From assembly GCF_001517405.1 (NCBI RefSeq), contig NZ_LN907827.1:3072915-3136914 (forward strand): DNA of 64,000 nt, given 5' to 3'. Below, piece after piece: positions 7,890 to 17,459 of the stretch (position 1 is the first letter of the stretch; every line of letters begins with the position of its first letter). Below the pieces are notes generated by a model that was given only the letters and a program-made list of their open reading frames with translations, had not been told where the DNA came from and searched no databases. This DNA comes from Duffyella gerundensis. GTDB taxonomy: Bacteria; Pseudomonadota; Gammaproteobacteria; Enterobacterales; Enterobacteriaceae. Both the position numbers and the translations under genes were made by a program.

Positions 7890-9143
7890 TTACAGCTCCA
7901 GCGCTAACAGCTGTTGGATGGTCTGCGCGCGGCGGATTTCTCGCACTTTGCCGCCGTCGAACAGCACTTCCGCAATCAGCGGACGGCTGTTGTAGTTTGA
8001 AGACATGGATGCGCCATAGGCACCGGTATCGTGGAACACCAGATAATCATCCACCTTCGCCGATGGCAAAGCACGCGGCGCAACCATGCCGCCTTCAAGC
8101 TGGGTAAAGACGTCGCCTGATTCGCACAGCGGACCGGCCACCACGCTGTCGACGGTGGCGTTCTCATCCAGGCTGCGACCATCGGCAGGCAGCAGAGAAA
8201 TATGGTGATAGCTGCCGTAGAGCGAAGGCCGCATCAAATCATTAAAACCGGCATCCACCAGCACAAAGTGTCGGCTGCCCATCGCTTTCACCGCCCGCAC
8301 CTGCGAGACCAGTACGCCCGACTCGGCAACCAGAAAACGGCCCGGTTCGATTTCCAGCTGCACCGCATGGCCGAGATGTGCCGCCACGCGATCGCGCGCG
8401 GTGTTCCACAGGCCATAATAGTGTTCGGTATCAATCGCCTCTTCGCCATAATGGTAAGGAATGGAGAGCCCGCCACCCGCGGAGATCGCTTTGGGATCGG
8501 CCCCGCTGGTGATAATCATATCCACCATCGCATCGCACACCTGCTCAAGATGGGCGTAATCCACGCCGGAGCCGATATGCATATGAATCCCTGCCAGATG
8601 CAGGCCGTAGCGCTGCACCGCCGCCAGAGCTTCCGGCAGATCGCTGTGCCAGATGCCGTGCTTACTGTTTTCGCCGCCGGTGTTGGTTTTCTGGCTGTGG
8701 CCGTGACCAAAACCAGGATTTACCCGCAGCCAGACCGCATGACCAGCCGAAGCCGTACCCAGCTGATGCAGCATGTCGATCGATCCGGCATTCACCGGCA
8801 CCTTCAGTTCAACAATGCGCGCCAGCGTGGCGTGATCCAGCAGGTCAGCGGTAAAAACGATCTCATCGCCGCCCGGCTGAAAACCGGCAGCCAGCGCCCG
8901 TTCAACTTCACCCAGCGAAACGGAATCGACCTTGACGCCCGCTTCACGCATCAGACGCAGAATATGAATATTGGAGCAGGCTTTCTGGGCAAAACGCACG
9001 GTATCAAACTGCTGTAACTGGCTGATACGCTGCCGAATAATGTCGGCGTCATAGGCCCAGAAAGGCGCATTGTAGCGCTGCGCCAGCGGCAGCAGGTTGT
9101 CACGGTTAAGGGCGGTGTCAGTATTATTCAGCGGGCGCGGCAT
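7890..9143 (-). CDS. lysA: Diaminopimelate decarboxylase
   Basis: This 417-residue PLP enzyme converts meso-diaminopimelate to L-lysine, the last step of lysine synthesis. The cofactor lysine is Lys54 in RFAQKACSN, the phosphate-binding glycines appear in SAGGGLSIPYHYG, and CESGDVF supplies the catalytic cysteine from the partner subunit of the dimer. Its length and ends match the E. coli enzyme. The start has an AGGAG site. It is divergent from lysR, the usual LysR-controlled arrangement. Confidence 0.98.
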   Translation of the reverse strand: MPRPLNNTDTALNRDNLLPLAQRYNAPFWAYDADIIRQRISQLQQFDTVRFAQKACSNIHILRLMREAGVKVDSVSLGEVERALAAGFQPGGDEIVFTADLLDHATLARIVELKVPVNAGSIDMLHQLGTASAGHAVWLRVNPGFGHGHSQKTNTGGENSKHGIWHSDLPEALAAVQRYGLHLAGIHMHIGSGVDYAHLEQVCDAMVDMIITSGADPKAISAGGGLSIPYHYGEEAIDTEHYYGLWNTARDRVAAHLGHAVQLEIEPGRFLVAESGVLVSQVRAVKAMGSRHFVLVDAGFNDLMRPSLYGSYHHISLLPADGRSLDENATVDSVVAGPLCESGDVFTQLEGGMVAPRALPSAKVDDYLVFHDTGAYGASMSSNYNSRPLIAEVLFDGGKVREIRRAQTIQQLLALEL

Positions 9144-9292
9144 GGCTTTCTCCTGTCAGTATTCGGTTATTACGCCATAAAAAAAGCATGCTGAAAAATA
9201 TCTGTTTATCCAGTATCTATTCATTCAGGATATGGTTAGATCGAGACAACTTGCAGGCTTAGGGTAATAATCTTCTGCTCCACGGATGCGCA

Positions 9293-10216
9293 ATGACCAA
9301 TAAAAACAACTGGCGACAAATCGAGATTTTCCACGCTGTGATGACCAGCGGCAACCTGACGCAGGCGGCGGAGATGCTACACACTTCACAGCCCACGGTG
9401 AGCCGCGAACTGGCGCGCTTTGAACAGCAGATCGGCCTGCAGTTGTTTGAGCGGGTGCGTGGACGTTTGCAACCTACGCTTCAGGGGCTGCGGCTGTTTG
9501 AAGAGGTGCAACGCTCGTGGTACGGGCTGGATCGCATTATTGATGCCGCCGCGGGTCTGCGCCATTTTCGCCAGGGCGAGCTGTCGATCGCCTGCCTGCC
9601 GGTGTTTTCCCAGTCGCTGCTGCCGCGCGTTTGCCAGCCATTTTTACAGCGCTACCCCGATGTCAGCATGAACATTATTCCGCAGGAGTCGCCGCTGCTG
9701 GAAGAGTGGCTCTCGGCGCAGCGTTACGATATTGGCCTGACGGAGACGCACAGCACGCCCGCCGGAACCGAACGCCTGCCGCTGCTGACCTGCAACGAAG
9801 TGTGCGTGCTGCCGACCGGCCATCGGCTGGCGCAGGCGGAACGGTTGTCGCCCGCTGACTTTGCCGACGAACATTACATCAGCCTGTCGCGCACCGACAG
9901 CTATCGTCAGCTGTTGGATACGCTGTTTCTTGAGCATCGGGTGGAACGGCGAATGGTGATGGAGACGCACAGTGCGGCATCGGTGTGCGCGATGGTGAAA
10001 GCGGGCGTGGGCGTATCGGTGGTGAATCCGCTGACGGCGCTGGATTACGCCGACAGCGGGGTGATCATCAAGCCCTTCAGCGTGGCGGTGCCGTTTACCG
10101 TCAGCCTGATTCGGCCTCTGCATCGGCCCGCCTCGGCGCTGGTCGATACGTTTATCAGCTGGCTACAGCAACAGTGCAGCCAGCTGCGAGAGCAGGAACC
10201 GGCGCTACGCTTTTAA
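9293..10216 (+). CDS. lysR: LysR, activator of lysA
   Basis: This 307-residue protein is the founding member of the LysR family. It has a winged helix-turn-helix at residues 5-65 (GNLTQAAEMLHTSQPTVSRE) and a two-lobed effector domain. It activates lysA when lysine is scarce, sensing diaminopimelate in E. coli. It is divergent from lysA with a 149-base shared promoter region that contains several ATATC/GATAT-like segments, but I cannot assign the exact binding site. Its stop codon overlaps the stop of the convergent MFS gene. Confidence 0.97.
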   Translation: MTNKNNWRQIEIFHAVMTSGNLTQAAEMLHTSQPTVSRELARFEQQIGLQLFERVRGRLQPTLQGLRLFEEVQRSWYGLDRIIDAAAGLRHFRQGELSIACLPVFSQSLLPRVCQPFLQRYPDVSMNIIPQESPLLEEWLSAQRYDIGLTETHSTPAGTERLPLLTCNEVCVLPTGHRLAQAERLSPADFADEHYISLSRTDSYRQLLDTLFLEHRVERRMVMETHSAASVCAMVKAGVGVSVVNPLTALDYADSGVIIKPFSVAVPFTVSLIRPLHRPASALVDTFISWLQQQCSQLREQEPALRF

Positions 10217-11376
10217 GCGTGCGCGGTCTCGCCCGGACCGCGTGAACGGCGAAAGGTGATTAAACAGACCAGCAGGCCGAGCAGCGCCATCGCCGCCGCC
10301 GCAACCGGCACCGCGGTCAGGCCGTAGCCGCCGCCAATGACCGCGCCGCCCAACCAGGCACCCACCGCATTGCCGACGTTAAAGGCGGAAATGTTCAGCG
10401 TCGAGACCAGGTTAGGTGCCTCTTTGCCGTGGCGCACGACGTTGATTTGCAGCCCCGGTACGGTGGCGAACGTGGCCATCGCCCACAGAAACAGCGTGAT
10501 CTCTGCCAGCCACAGCGCGTGGCTGGTCCAGCTAAACAGCAGCGAGAACACCGCGATCAGCGAAAAGCTGAGGATCAGGCTGGTAGAAACCTTGCGGTCT
10601 GCCATTTTGCCGCCGAGGATATTGCCCACCGTCAGGCCCGCGCCGATCAGGAACAGCGTCCAGCTGACGCCGCGATCGCTGATGCCGGTCACTTCCAGCA
10701 GCAAGGGCGCAATGTAGCTAAACAGGGCAAACATTGCGGCGGCAAAGCAGGCGGTCATCAACAGCGACAGCCAGAGTTTGCCGTTAGCCAGCGCACTGAC
10801 TTCGCTGCCCAGATGCACCGGTTTCTCCTCTTTATTCACTGGCAGGCTGATAATTAGCGCAATAAAGGCCAGCACGCCGATCACCGAGACCGCCCAGAAA
10901 GTGGCGCGCCAGCCAAACAGCTGACCAAACCAGGTGCCGAGTGGCACGCCGAGCACGTTCGCCAGCGTCAGGCCGGTAAACATCAGCGCTACCGCAGAAG
11001 CCTGTTTGTTGGGCGCGACCAGGCTGGCGGCAACCACCGCACCGATGCCAAAGAAGGCGCCGTGGCAGAGCGCGGTAATCACCCGGGCGAGCATCAGCAG
11101 GTTATAGGTGTACGCCAGCGCGCAAAAGATATTGCCGACGATGAAGATCACCATCAGCAGAATCAGCGTGCGCTTACGCGGCAGCGAGGCGGTCAGCAGC
11201 GCCATAATCGGCGCGCCAATCGCCACACCCAGCGCATAACCGCTGATCAGCCAGCCTGCTGACGGAATCGATACCTGCAGATCGCGGGCGACCTCCGGCA
11301 GCAATCCCATGATGACAAACTCCGTGGTGCCGATAGCAAATGCACTCAGCGCCAGAGCCAGTAGTGAAACAGGCAT
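10213..11376 (-). CDS. MFS transporter, DHA1 family (YdhP/AraJ-like)
   Basis: This 387-residue protein has 12 hydrophobic segments and the major facilitator pattern of drug:H+ antiporters. It begins with the GTTEFVIMGLLPEVA element and includes GALCHGAFFGIG-type and SGYALGVAIGAPI motifs typical of YdhP/AraJ relatives. It likely exports a small molecule or sugar by proton exchange across the inner membrane; the substrate is unknown. An ATG at 11376 with GGGAG eight bases upstream is preferred over a TTG five codons earlier. It is convergent with lysR and overlaps its stop by four bases. Confidence 0.88.
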   Translation of the reverse strand: MPVSLLALALSAFAIGTTEFVIMGLLPEVARDLQVSIPSAGWLISGYALGVAIGAPIMALLTASLPRKRTLILLMVIFIVGNIFCALAYTYNLLMLARVITALCHGAFFGIGAVVAASLVAPNKQASAVALMFTGLTLANVLGVPLGTWFGQLFGWRATFWAVSVIGVLAFIALIISLPVNKEEKPVHLGSEVSALANGKLWLSLLMTACFAAAMFALFSYIAPLLLEVTGISDRGVSWTLFLIGAGLTVGNILGGKMADRKVSTSLILSFSLIAVFSLLFSWTSHALWLAEITLFLWAMATFATVPGLQINVVRHGKEAPNLVSTLNISAFNVGNAVGAWLGGAVIGGGYGLTAVPVAAAAMALLGLLVCLITFRRSRGPGETAHA

Positions 11377-11606
11377 AACACACTCTCCCAAAAAGATAAA
11401 AACAGGCCACCCCGACCGCAGCAGAGGTTCCTGTGCAGCATAAATGACGGTATAAATAGTTGATCTTGATCACGCGCGACATTAAAGCATAGCCGTCGTT
11501 GCGCATATACCCGGATAACGGCAAGGCAATGTTGCTTATCGCGCAACAATGCAGCAGTTGAACGTGATGATGCGCACCGCGCTTAACTGGAGCAGGACCC
11601 ATGTGC

Positions 11607-11678
11607 ATGCCGATTCAAAGGGTTAAGCTCTGGTTCAGGCTGGTGCTGTTGCGTTTTATGGGTCGTGATTTGCCTTAA
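11607..11678 (+). CDS. Candidate 23-residue small protein
   Basis: The 366-base gap between the MFS gene and the lipoprotein gene holds a short open frame encoding MPIQRVKLWFRLVLLRFMGR plus three more residues. It has an AGGA motif at 11594-11597, nine bases before the ATG. An earlier ATG at 11601 is in frame but very close to that motif. The peptide is basic and hydrophobic, like many small membrane or leader peptides, and is followed by a weak stem (ATCGGC..GCCGAT, about 11681-11701). I do not recognise it. The rest of the gap is presumably promoter for the MFS gene and for this frame. Confidence 0.28.
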   Translation: MPIQRVKLWFRLVLLRFMGRDLP

Positions 11679-11742
11679 AGATCGGCGCAGGCCGTGCCGA
11701 TATCCTGTGGTTAACAGCAGCAATTGATAAACGGGAGAATGC

Positions 11743-12369
11743 ATGTATCTGCGCGTGGCCATTATGGCGGTCTGTCTGAGCGGCTGCTCGGTCGGGCATT
11801 ATGAGTACAGTAAAGAAGCGCAGAAACGGGTCGATATGACGGTCACCGGTATTCCTACCGTGCTGGGCCTGGGCACACTGGGCACCACCATTCCCCTGAC
11901 GGCGGATTACAGCCTCACCGCGGCGCACGTGGCCAAGTTTTCGCTCTATAAGGTTAAGGCGTGGCATCCGGAATGCGATATCGCCGTGGTCTACCACAAA
12001 AACAGCGAAAAGGATCTGCCGCCGCGCTTTCGTAACAGCCATATCGGCGAACGGGTCAATTTCTACGGCTACAGCTTTATCTCAGCTATGCCGGTCAGCT
12101 CCAGCGGCACAAACCTGATTAACACCGGCCTGGCAAACAGCTGGAACAAGCTCAGCTGCGTGGTGGTGGCGGCCAACGCGGGCGTGGTTAAAGGCATGTC
12201 CGGCGGCGCGGTTTACAACGCTGATGACGATACGCTGGCTGGCGTGATCGTGGGCTACAGCAGCCATATTGATGACAACGCCAGCGGCAAAACGCTCTAC
12301 AAAGATGTCGCGCTCTACGTGCCTTACCTGCAGTTCAAAGGCTGGCTGGACACGGTGTTAAAAAGCTAG
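11743..12369 (+). CDS. Predicted lipoprotein with trypsin-like serine protease fold
   Basis: This 208-residue protein starts with a short hydrophobic segment ending in a lipobox, LSGC, with Cys15 as the acylated residue, so an envelope lipoprotein is expected. Three motifs form a plausible chymotrypsin-fold triad: His62 in LTAAHVAK, Asp79 in CDIAVVY and Ser153 in GMSGGAVYN. Spacing is compact, as in small S1 or Deg-type peptidase domains, and no PDZ domain follows. The start has a GGGAGA site. It ends four bases into the convergent cupin gene. I do not recognise a named gene; the substrate and whether it is proteolytically active are unknown. Confidence 0.78.
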   Translation: MYLRVAIMAVCLSGCSVGHYEYSKEAQKRVDMTVTGIPTVLGLGTLGTTIPLTADYSLTAAHVAKFSLYKVKAWHPECDIAVVYHKNSEKDLPPRFRNSHIGERVNFYGYSFISAMPVSSSGTNLINTGLANSWNKLSCVVVAANAGVVKGMSGGAVYNADDDTLAGVIVGYSSHIDDNASGKTLYKDVALYVPYLQFKGWLDTVLKS

Positions 12370-12869
12370 TCGTCCTGCGGTTTATCCGGCAGGCCGGAAT
12401 GCCCGCCCATGATCTGCGCCGGTGGATTGAGCCAGCGATCTTCTCGCGTGGCGGCATAAGCCGGGTTCAGCGGATAGAAAATGCGGTTCTCCGGCTTGTT
12501 GGCTTCGCCTACCACCAGCAGGTGCGCTTCCTCTTTGCCGTTGTTGATAAAGGTGTGACAAACGCCGGTGCCCGCGGGAAAAGCCACCGCATCGCCGGGC
12601 TGGAGCGCATAAAGTTCACCGTTGATCCAGGCGTGTGGCGATCCCTGCAAAACATAGACAAACTCCTCTTCGGCGCTTTCCGCATGCGGATAAGAGAGCC
12701 GACGCCCCGGCAGCAGACGCTCATGATGAATGCCGAGCCGCGTCAGGCCCAGCGCCCTGCCCAAGGGTGCGCCAATCGACATCCGCTCGTTGCTGTCGGG
12801 ATAGTGCGCGTGATCGTCGCCTTCCAGTTCATGCCAGTGGCGAATGCAATCCGGTCTGTTCGCTGACAT
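12366..12869 (-). CDS. Cupin-domain protein
   Basis: This protein of about 167 residues has a single cupin beta-barrel. The first motif, with metal-type ligands, reads PHAESAEEEFVYVLQG and the second is around GTGVCHTFINNG. The N-terminal part (HWHELEGDDHAHYP) and the tail (FYPLNPAYAATREDRWLNPP) are typical of uncharacterised enterobacterial cupins. It may be a small metal-dependent enzyme or binding protein; no function can be named. The third of three clustered start codons (12869) best fits the AGGAG site. It is convergent with the protease lipoprotein, overlapping by four bases, and lies downstream of the lysS terminator. Confidence 0.8.
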   Translation of the reverse strand: MSANRPDCIRHWHELEGDDHAHYPDSNERMSIGAPLGRALGLTRLGIHHERLLPGRRLSYPHAESAEEEFVYVLQGSPHAWINGELYALQPGDAVAFPAGTGVCHTFINNGKEEAHLLVVGEANKPENRIFYPLNPAYAATREDRWLNPPAQIMGGHSGLPDKPQDD

Positions 12870-12899
12870 CATCACTCCTGAGGGTTAGTGGCCCGAACA

Positions 12900-12925
12900 T
12901 AAAAAAGCCAGCCCGCAGGCTGGCT
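12900..12925 (-). terminator. Rho-independent terminator of lysS
   Basis: On the minus strand AGCCAGCC-TGCG-GGCTGGCT is followed by a run of six T residues, directly after the lysS stop codon. Confidence 0.88.
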
Positions 12926-12951
12926 CAATACTTTACGCGTTACCGATACCG

Positions 12952-14472
12952 TTACTTGCTGGTTGGACGCAGCGCCGGGAACAGGATCACATCGCGAATA
13001 GTATGGCTGTTGGTAAACAGCATAACCATGCGATCGATACCGATGCCCAGGCCAGCCGTTGGCGGCAGGCCGTGCTCCAGTGCGGTCACGTAATCTTCAT
13101 CGTAGAACATCGCTTCATCATCGCCTGCATCTTTGGCATTCACCTGCTGCAGGAAACGCTCTGCCTGATCTTCCGCGTCGTTAAGTTCCGAGAAGCCGTT
13201 GCCGATTTCGCGGCCGCCAATGAAGAACTCAAAGCGATCGGTGATTTCAGGATTCTCATCATTACGACGCGCCAGCGGAGAAACCTCGGCCGGATATTCC
13301 GTAATGAAGGTTGGCTGAATCAGGTGCGCTTCCGCGGTCTCTTCAAAGATTTCGGTCACGACGCGGCCAAGGCCCCAGCTCTTCTCGATCTTAATGCCCA
13401 GCGAAGCAGCAATCGCCGACGCTTTTTCCATATCATCCAGATCGGCAAGGTCGGTTTCCGGACGGTATTTCTGGATCGCCTGCTTCATGGTCAGCTTCTC
13501 GAACGGCTTACCGAAATCAAACTCCTGGTCGCCGTAAGGCACCACGGTGCTGCCCAGCACATCCTGCGCCAGCGTGCGGAACAGGCTTTCGGTCAGTTCG
13601 ATCAGGTCGCGGTAATCCGCATACGCCATATAGAGTTCCATCATGGTGAACTCTGGGTTATGGCGCGGCGAAATGCCTTCGTTACGGAAGTTACGGTTGA
13701 TCTCAAACACGCGATCAAAGCCGCCAACCACCAGACGCTTCAGGTAGAGTTCCGGCGCGATACGCAGATACATATCGATATCAAGCGCGTTGTGATGGGT
13801 AATAAAAGGCCGCGCTGAGGCACCGCCAGGAATCACCTGCATCATCGGCGTTTCCACTTCCATAAAGTCGCGCGACACCATGAACTGACGGATGCCCGCC
13901 ATGATCTGCGAACGAATTTTAAAGGTGTTACGCGACTCGGCGTTGGCGATCAGATCGAGATAGCGCTGGCGATAGCGCGTTTCCTGATCGGCCAGGCCGT
14001 GGAATTTATCCGGCAGCGGACGCAGCGCTTTGGTCAGCAGGCGCAGCTCGCTACAGTGAATCGACAGCTCACCGGTTTTGGTTTTGAACAGCTTGCCACG
14101 TGCGCCGAGGATATCGCCGAGATCCCATTTCTTGAACTGCTCGTTGTAATAACCTTCCGGCAGATCGTCACGGGAAACGTAGAGCTGAATGGTGCCGCCG
14201 ACATCCTGCAGGGTGACGAACGACGCTTTGCCCATAATACGGCGCGTCATCATGCGGCCCGCTACGCTGACCTCAATGCCCAGCGATTCCAGTTCCTCGT
14301 TCTCTTTGCCATCATGGCTGGCGTGCAGCGCATCGGACAGGCTGTCACGACGGAAATCATTGGGAAACGCCACACCCTTCTCACGCAGCGCGCTGAGTTT
14401 CTCGCGACGCGCCTTTAATTCGTTATTTAGCTCAACGGCGGCGTCAGCATTCTGCGGTTGTTGTTCAGACAT
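12952..14472 (-). CDS. lysS: Lysyl-tRNA synthetase, class II
   Basis: This 506-residue enzyme charges tRNA-Lys. An N-terminal OB-fold anticodon-binding domain (about residues 60-170) precedes the class II catalytic domain. Motif 2 is around [20 protein letters not shown] and motif 3 is [13 protein letters not shown] near the C-terminus. Length and sequence match E. coli LysS. It follows prfB by nine bases, the conserved prfB-lysS pair, with an AAGGAA ribosome-binding site. Confidence 0.98.
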   Translation of the reverse strand: MSEQQPQNADAAVELNNELKARREKLSALREKGVAFPNDFRRDSLSDALHASHDGKENEELESLGIEVSVAGRMMTRRIMGKASFVTLQDVGGTIQLYVSRDDLPEGYYNEQFKKWDLGDILGARGKLFKTKTGELSIHCSELRLLTKALRPLPDKFHGLADQETRYRQRYLDLIANAESRNTFKIRSQIMAGIRQFMVSRDFMEVETPMMQVIPGGASARPFITHHNALDIDMYLRIAPELYLKRLVVGGFDRVFEINRNFRNEGISPRHNPEFTMMELYMAYADYRDLIELTESLFRTLAQDVLGSTVVPYGDQEFDFGKPFEKLTMKQAIQKYRPETDLADLDDMEKASAIAASLGIKIEKSWGLGRVVTEIFEETAEAHLIQPTFITEYPAEVSPLARRNDENPEITDRFEFFIGGREIGNGFSELNDAEDQAERFLQQVNAKDAGDDEAMFYDEDYVTALEHGLPPTAGLGIGIDRMVMLFTNSHTIRDVILFPALRPTSK

Positions 14473-14481
14473 GTCGGTTCC

Positions 14482-15580
14482 TTATAGCCCTGCTTTCAAA
14501 CTTGCTTCGATAAAACGGTCCAGATCGCCATCCAGCACCGCCTGCGTGTTACGCGTTTCTACGCCGGTGCGCAGATCTTTGATGCGCGAATCATCCAGTA
14601 CGTAAGAACGGATCTGGCTGCCCCAGCCGATATCAGATTTATTATCTTCAGCGGTCTGTTTGTCAGCATTTTTCTTTTGCATTTCATATTCATACAGCTT
14701 GGCACGCAGCTGCTTGAAAGCCTGATCTTTGTTCTTATGCTGAGAGCGATCGTTCTGGCACTGCACCACAATGTTGGTCGGTAAGTGCGTAATACGCACC
14801 GCTGACTCGGTTTTGTTCACGTGCTGGCCACCGGCACCGGATGCGCGGTAAACGTCGATGCGCAGGTCGGCTGGGTTGATTTCGATATCGATGTTGTCAT
14901 CCACTTCCGGATAGATAAACACCGAACTGAATGAGGTGTGACGACGGCCGCCGGAATCGAACGGGCTTTTACGTACCAGGCGATGGACGCCGGTTTCGGT
15001 GCGCAGCCAGCCAAAGGCGTAGTCGCCAATCACTTTGATGGTGGCTGATTTGGTGCCCGCCACTTCGCCGTCGGACTCTTCGATGATTTCGGTTTTGAAA
15101 CCGCGCGCTTCCGCCCAACGCAGATACATACGCAGCAGCATGCTGGCCCAGTCCTGCGCTTCGGTGCCGCCGGAACCGGCCTGAATATCCATGTAGCAAT
15201 CGGCGCTGTCATATTCGCCGGAGAACATGCGACGGAACTCAAGCTCAGCGAGTTTTTTGTCGAGCGTTTCCAGCTCGGCAACCGCTTCATTGAAGGTCTC
15301 TTCGTCGTCGGCTTCTACCGCCAGCTCGAGCAGGCCGCTGACATCTTCCAGCCCCTGACGCAGCTGATCCAGCGTATCCACGATCGCTTCCAGCGAGGAG
15401 CGCTCTTTGCCCAGCGCCTGAGCGCGTTCAGGTTCGTTCCAGACGTCCGGCTGTTCCAGCTCGGCGTTTACTTCTTCGAGGCGTTCTTTCTTGGCATCGT
15501 AGTCAAAGATACCCCCTGAGCACGTTGCTGCGCTCGCTAAGGTCCTGAATACGATTTTTGACCGGATTAATTTCAAACAT
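14482..15580 (-). CDS. prfB: Peptide chain release factor 2 (programmed +1 frameshift)
   Basis: RF2 terminates translation at UGA and UAA. The gene is read in two frames: it starts with ATG at 15580 ([14 protein letters not shown]...), reaches an in-frame UGA as codon 26, and continues after a +1 shift into the [18 protein letters not shown] frame, giving 365 residues. The catalytic GGQ is in [13 protein letters not shown] and the stop-codon-recognising SPF tripeptide is in [10 protein letters not shown]. It lies in the recJ-prfB-lysS run. Any annotation that starts in the downstream frame alone is wrong. Confidence 0.97.
15502..15517 (-). other. prfB: prfB programmed frameshift site
   Basis: On the minus strand the sequence AGGGGGTATCTTTGAC contains an internal Shine-Dalgarno-like AGGGGG, the slippery CUU (codon 25) and the UGA-C stop context (UGA at 15505-15503). 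These are the same elements as in E. coli prfB, allowing RF2 to autoregulate its synthesis. Confidence 0.96.
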
Positions 15581-15672
15581 GATTTCGGATCTTTTTCGCA
15601 GAAAGTCGATAATGTAACGGCGAAGTTTACCTGAAATGGTGGGTAGTTTGTAGCGCTGCTTTGCCCTTCTCA

Positions 15673-15706
15673 CGGCATTCTGCCGTTAAAAAACAGCAGA
15701 ATGCCG
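15673..15706 (-). terminator. Hairpin between recJ and prfB
   Basis: An 11-bp perfect stem (CGGCATTCTGC/GCAGAATGCCG) with a 12-base loop containing an A-run lies between the two co-oriented genes. It lacks a good U-run after the stem, so it may attenuate or stabilise rather than fully terminate. Confidence 0.5.
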
Positions 15707-15725
15707 ACATGGGCTGAGCGGAAGG

Positions 15726-17453
15726 TTACAGCGGACGCAGGTGTTCGATAATCAGCTGCACGCTGCGGTTACCGCGGAACTCGTTAATGTCGAGACGATA
15801 GGCGAGTTCAACCTGGCGCACGCTGTTGTCGGGCCAGATCAGCGGATCGATATTAAAGGCGATGCCATCCAGCAGTGGCCCGCCGCCCAGTGGCTCCACC
15901 ATCACTTTCAGATGACGTTCGCCAACCAGTTTTTGCTGCAGCAGCTTGAACTTGCCGTCAAACAGCGGCTCCGGGAACGCCTGGCCCCACGGGCCGCCAT
16001 CACGCAGCAGCTCGGCGGTGGCCAGCGAAAACTCCTGCGGCTGCAGTTCGCCATCGGACCAGATAATGCCCTGCAGCGCTTCGCCATCAAGCCATTCGCC
16101 CACCAGCGCGCTGAAACGCTCGCTAAATTCCTCAAAGCGTTCGCTATTCAGCGACAAGCCAGCCGCCATAGCGTGACCGCCAAACTTAATGATCAGGCCC
16201 GGACAGAGCGTATCCAGTCGCTCCAGCGCATCGCGCAGATGCAGCCCGGCAATCGATCGGCCCGACCCTTTTAGCGTGCCGTCGCCCGCTGGCGCAAAGG
16301 CGATCACCGGCCGATGAAAGCGATCTTTCAGCCGCGATGCCAAAATACCCACCACGCCCTGATGCCACTCCGGATGGTAAAACGCCAGGCCCAACGGCAG
16401 CGTTTCGTGCGTATTTTCCAGCTTGTCGCACAGCGCCAGCGCTTCTGCCTGCATACCGCGCTCAATCTCTTTGCGCGTCTGATTCAGCGCATCAAGTTCG
16501 CTGGCCAGCATGCGCGCCTGCGCCACATCGTTGGTCAACAACAGCGCAACGCCCACTGACATATCGTCCAGCCGCCCTGCTGCATTCAGCCGCGGCCCGA
16601 GCGCAAAGCCGAGATCGCTGGCCGCCAGCTGATGCGCTTCACGATTGGCGACCTCCAGCAGCGCGCGAATGCCTGGCCGACATTTACCGGCGCGAATACG
16701 GCTCAAGCCCTGCCAGACCAGAATGCGGTTGTTGGCATCCAGCGGCACCACGTCGGCTACCGTGCCAAGCGCTACCAGGTCGAGCCATTCCGCAAGGTTC
16801 GGCATCGGTCGCGCATCACTGAACCAGCCCTGTTCACGCAGGTGCGCACGCAGAGCCAGCATCAGATAAAACGCCACGCCAACGCCCGCCAGCGCGCGCG
16901 AAGGAAAATTGCAGTCAGCCAGATTAGGGTTAACGATCGCCTCAGCGGCTGGCAAGGTGTCGCCCGGCAGATGGTGATCGGTGATCAACACCGGAATCCC
17001 TTTCTGATGCGCCAGCTCCACGCCGCTGTGGGAAGAGATGCCGTTATCCACGGTCAGAATCAGCTCAGCGCCGCGTGCCGCCGCCTGCTCCACCACTTCC
17101 GGGCTCAGACCATAGCCGTCATCAAAGCGGTTCGGCACCAGATACTGCACGTTCGCGCCGCCCATGCTGCGCAGCGCCAGCACGCTCAGCGCGGTGCTGG
17201 TGGCGCCATCGGCATCGAAATCGCCCACCACCATAATGCGCTGCTGGCTTTGCAGCGCCTGATGCAGCAGCCTGACGGCGCTGTCGATGCCGCTGAGCTG
17301 CTGCCATGGCAGCAGATTTTTCGCGCCGCGCTCCAGCTCCTCAGGCTGACGCACGCCGCGCAGCCCGTAAAGGCGACGCAGCAACGGATGCAGCTCAACG
17401 GGCAGCGTGTTGTCAACGGCTTCGCGCCGCCGTAATTCAGAAGACCCTTTCAC
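15726..17453 (-). CDS. recJ: Single-stranded-DNA exonuclease RecJ
   Basis: This 575-residue DHH-family nuclease degrades single-stranded DNA 5' to 3' in recombination and mismatch repair. Metal-binding motifs are visible in order: GDFDADGATST (from residue 77), TVDNGISSH, TDHHLPGD (from about 158) and FGGHAMAAGLS in the DHHA1 domain. The start is GTG at 17453, six bases after the dsbC stop codon, indicating translational coupling in xerD-dsbC-recJ. Length matches E. coli RecJ (577). Confidence 0.97.
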   Translation of the reverse strand: MKGSSELRRREAVDNTLPVELHPLLRRLYGLRGVRQPEELERGAKNLLPWQQLSGIDSAVRLLHQALQSQQRIMVVGDFDADGATSTALSVLALRSMGGANVQYLVPNRFDDGYGLSPEVVEQAAARGAELILTVDNGISSHSGVELAHQKGIPVLITDHHLPGDTLPAAEAIVNPNLADCNFPSRALAGVGVAFYLMLALRAHLREQGWFSDARPMPNLAEWLDLVALGTVADVVPLDANNRILVWQGLSRIRAGKCRPGIRALLEVANREAHQLAASDLGFALGPRLNAAGRLDDMSVGVALLLTNDVAQARMLASELDALNQTRKEIERGMQAEALALCDKLENTHETLPLGLAFYHPEWHQGVVGILASRLKDRFHRPVIAFAPAGDGTLKGSGRSIAGLHLRDALERLDTLCPGLIIKFGGHAMAAGLSLNSERFEEFSERFSALVGEWLDGEALQGIIWSDGELQPQEFSLATAELLRDGGPWGQAFPEPLFDGKFKLLQQKLVGERHLKVMVEPLGGGPLLDGIAFNIDPLIWPDNSVRQVELAYRLDINEFRGNRSVQLIIEHLRPL

Positions 17454-17459
17454 GCAGAC

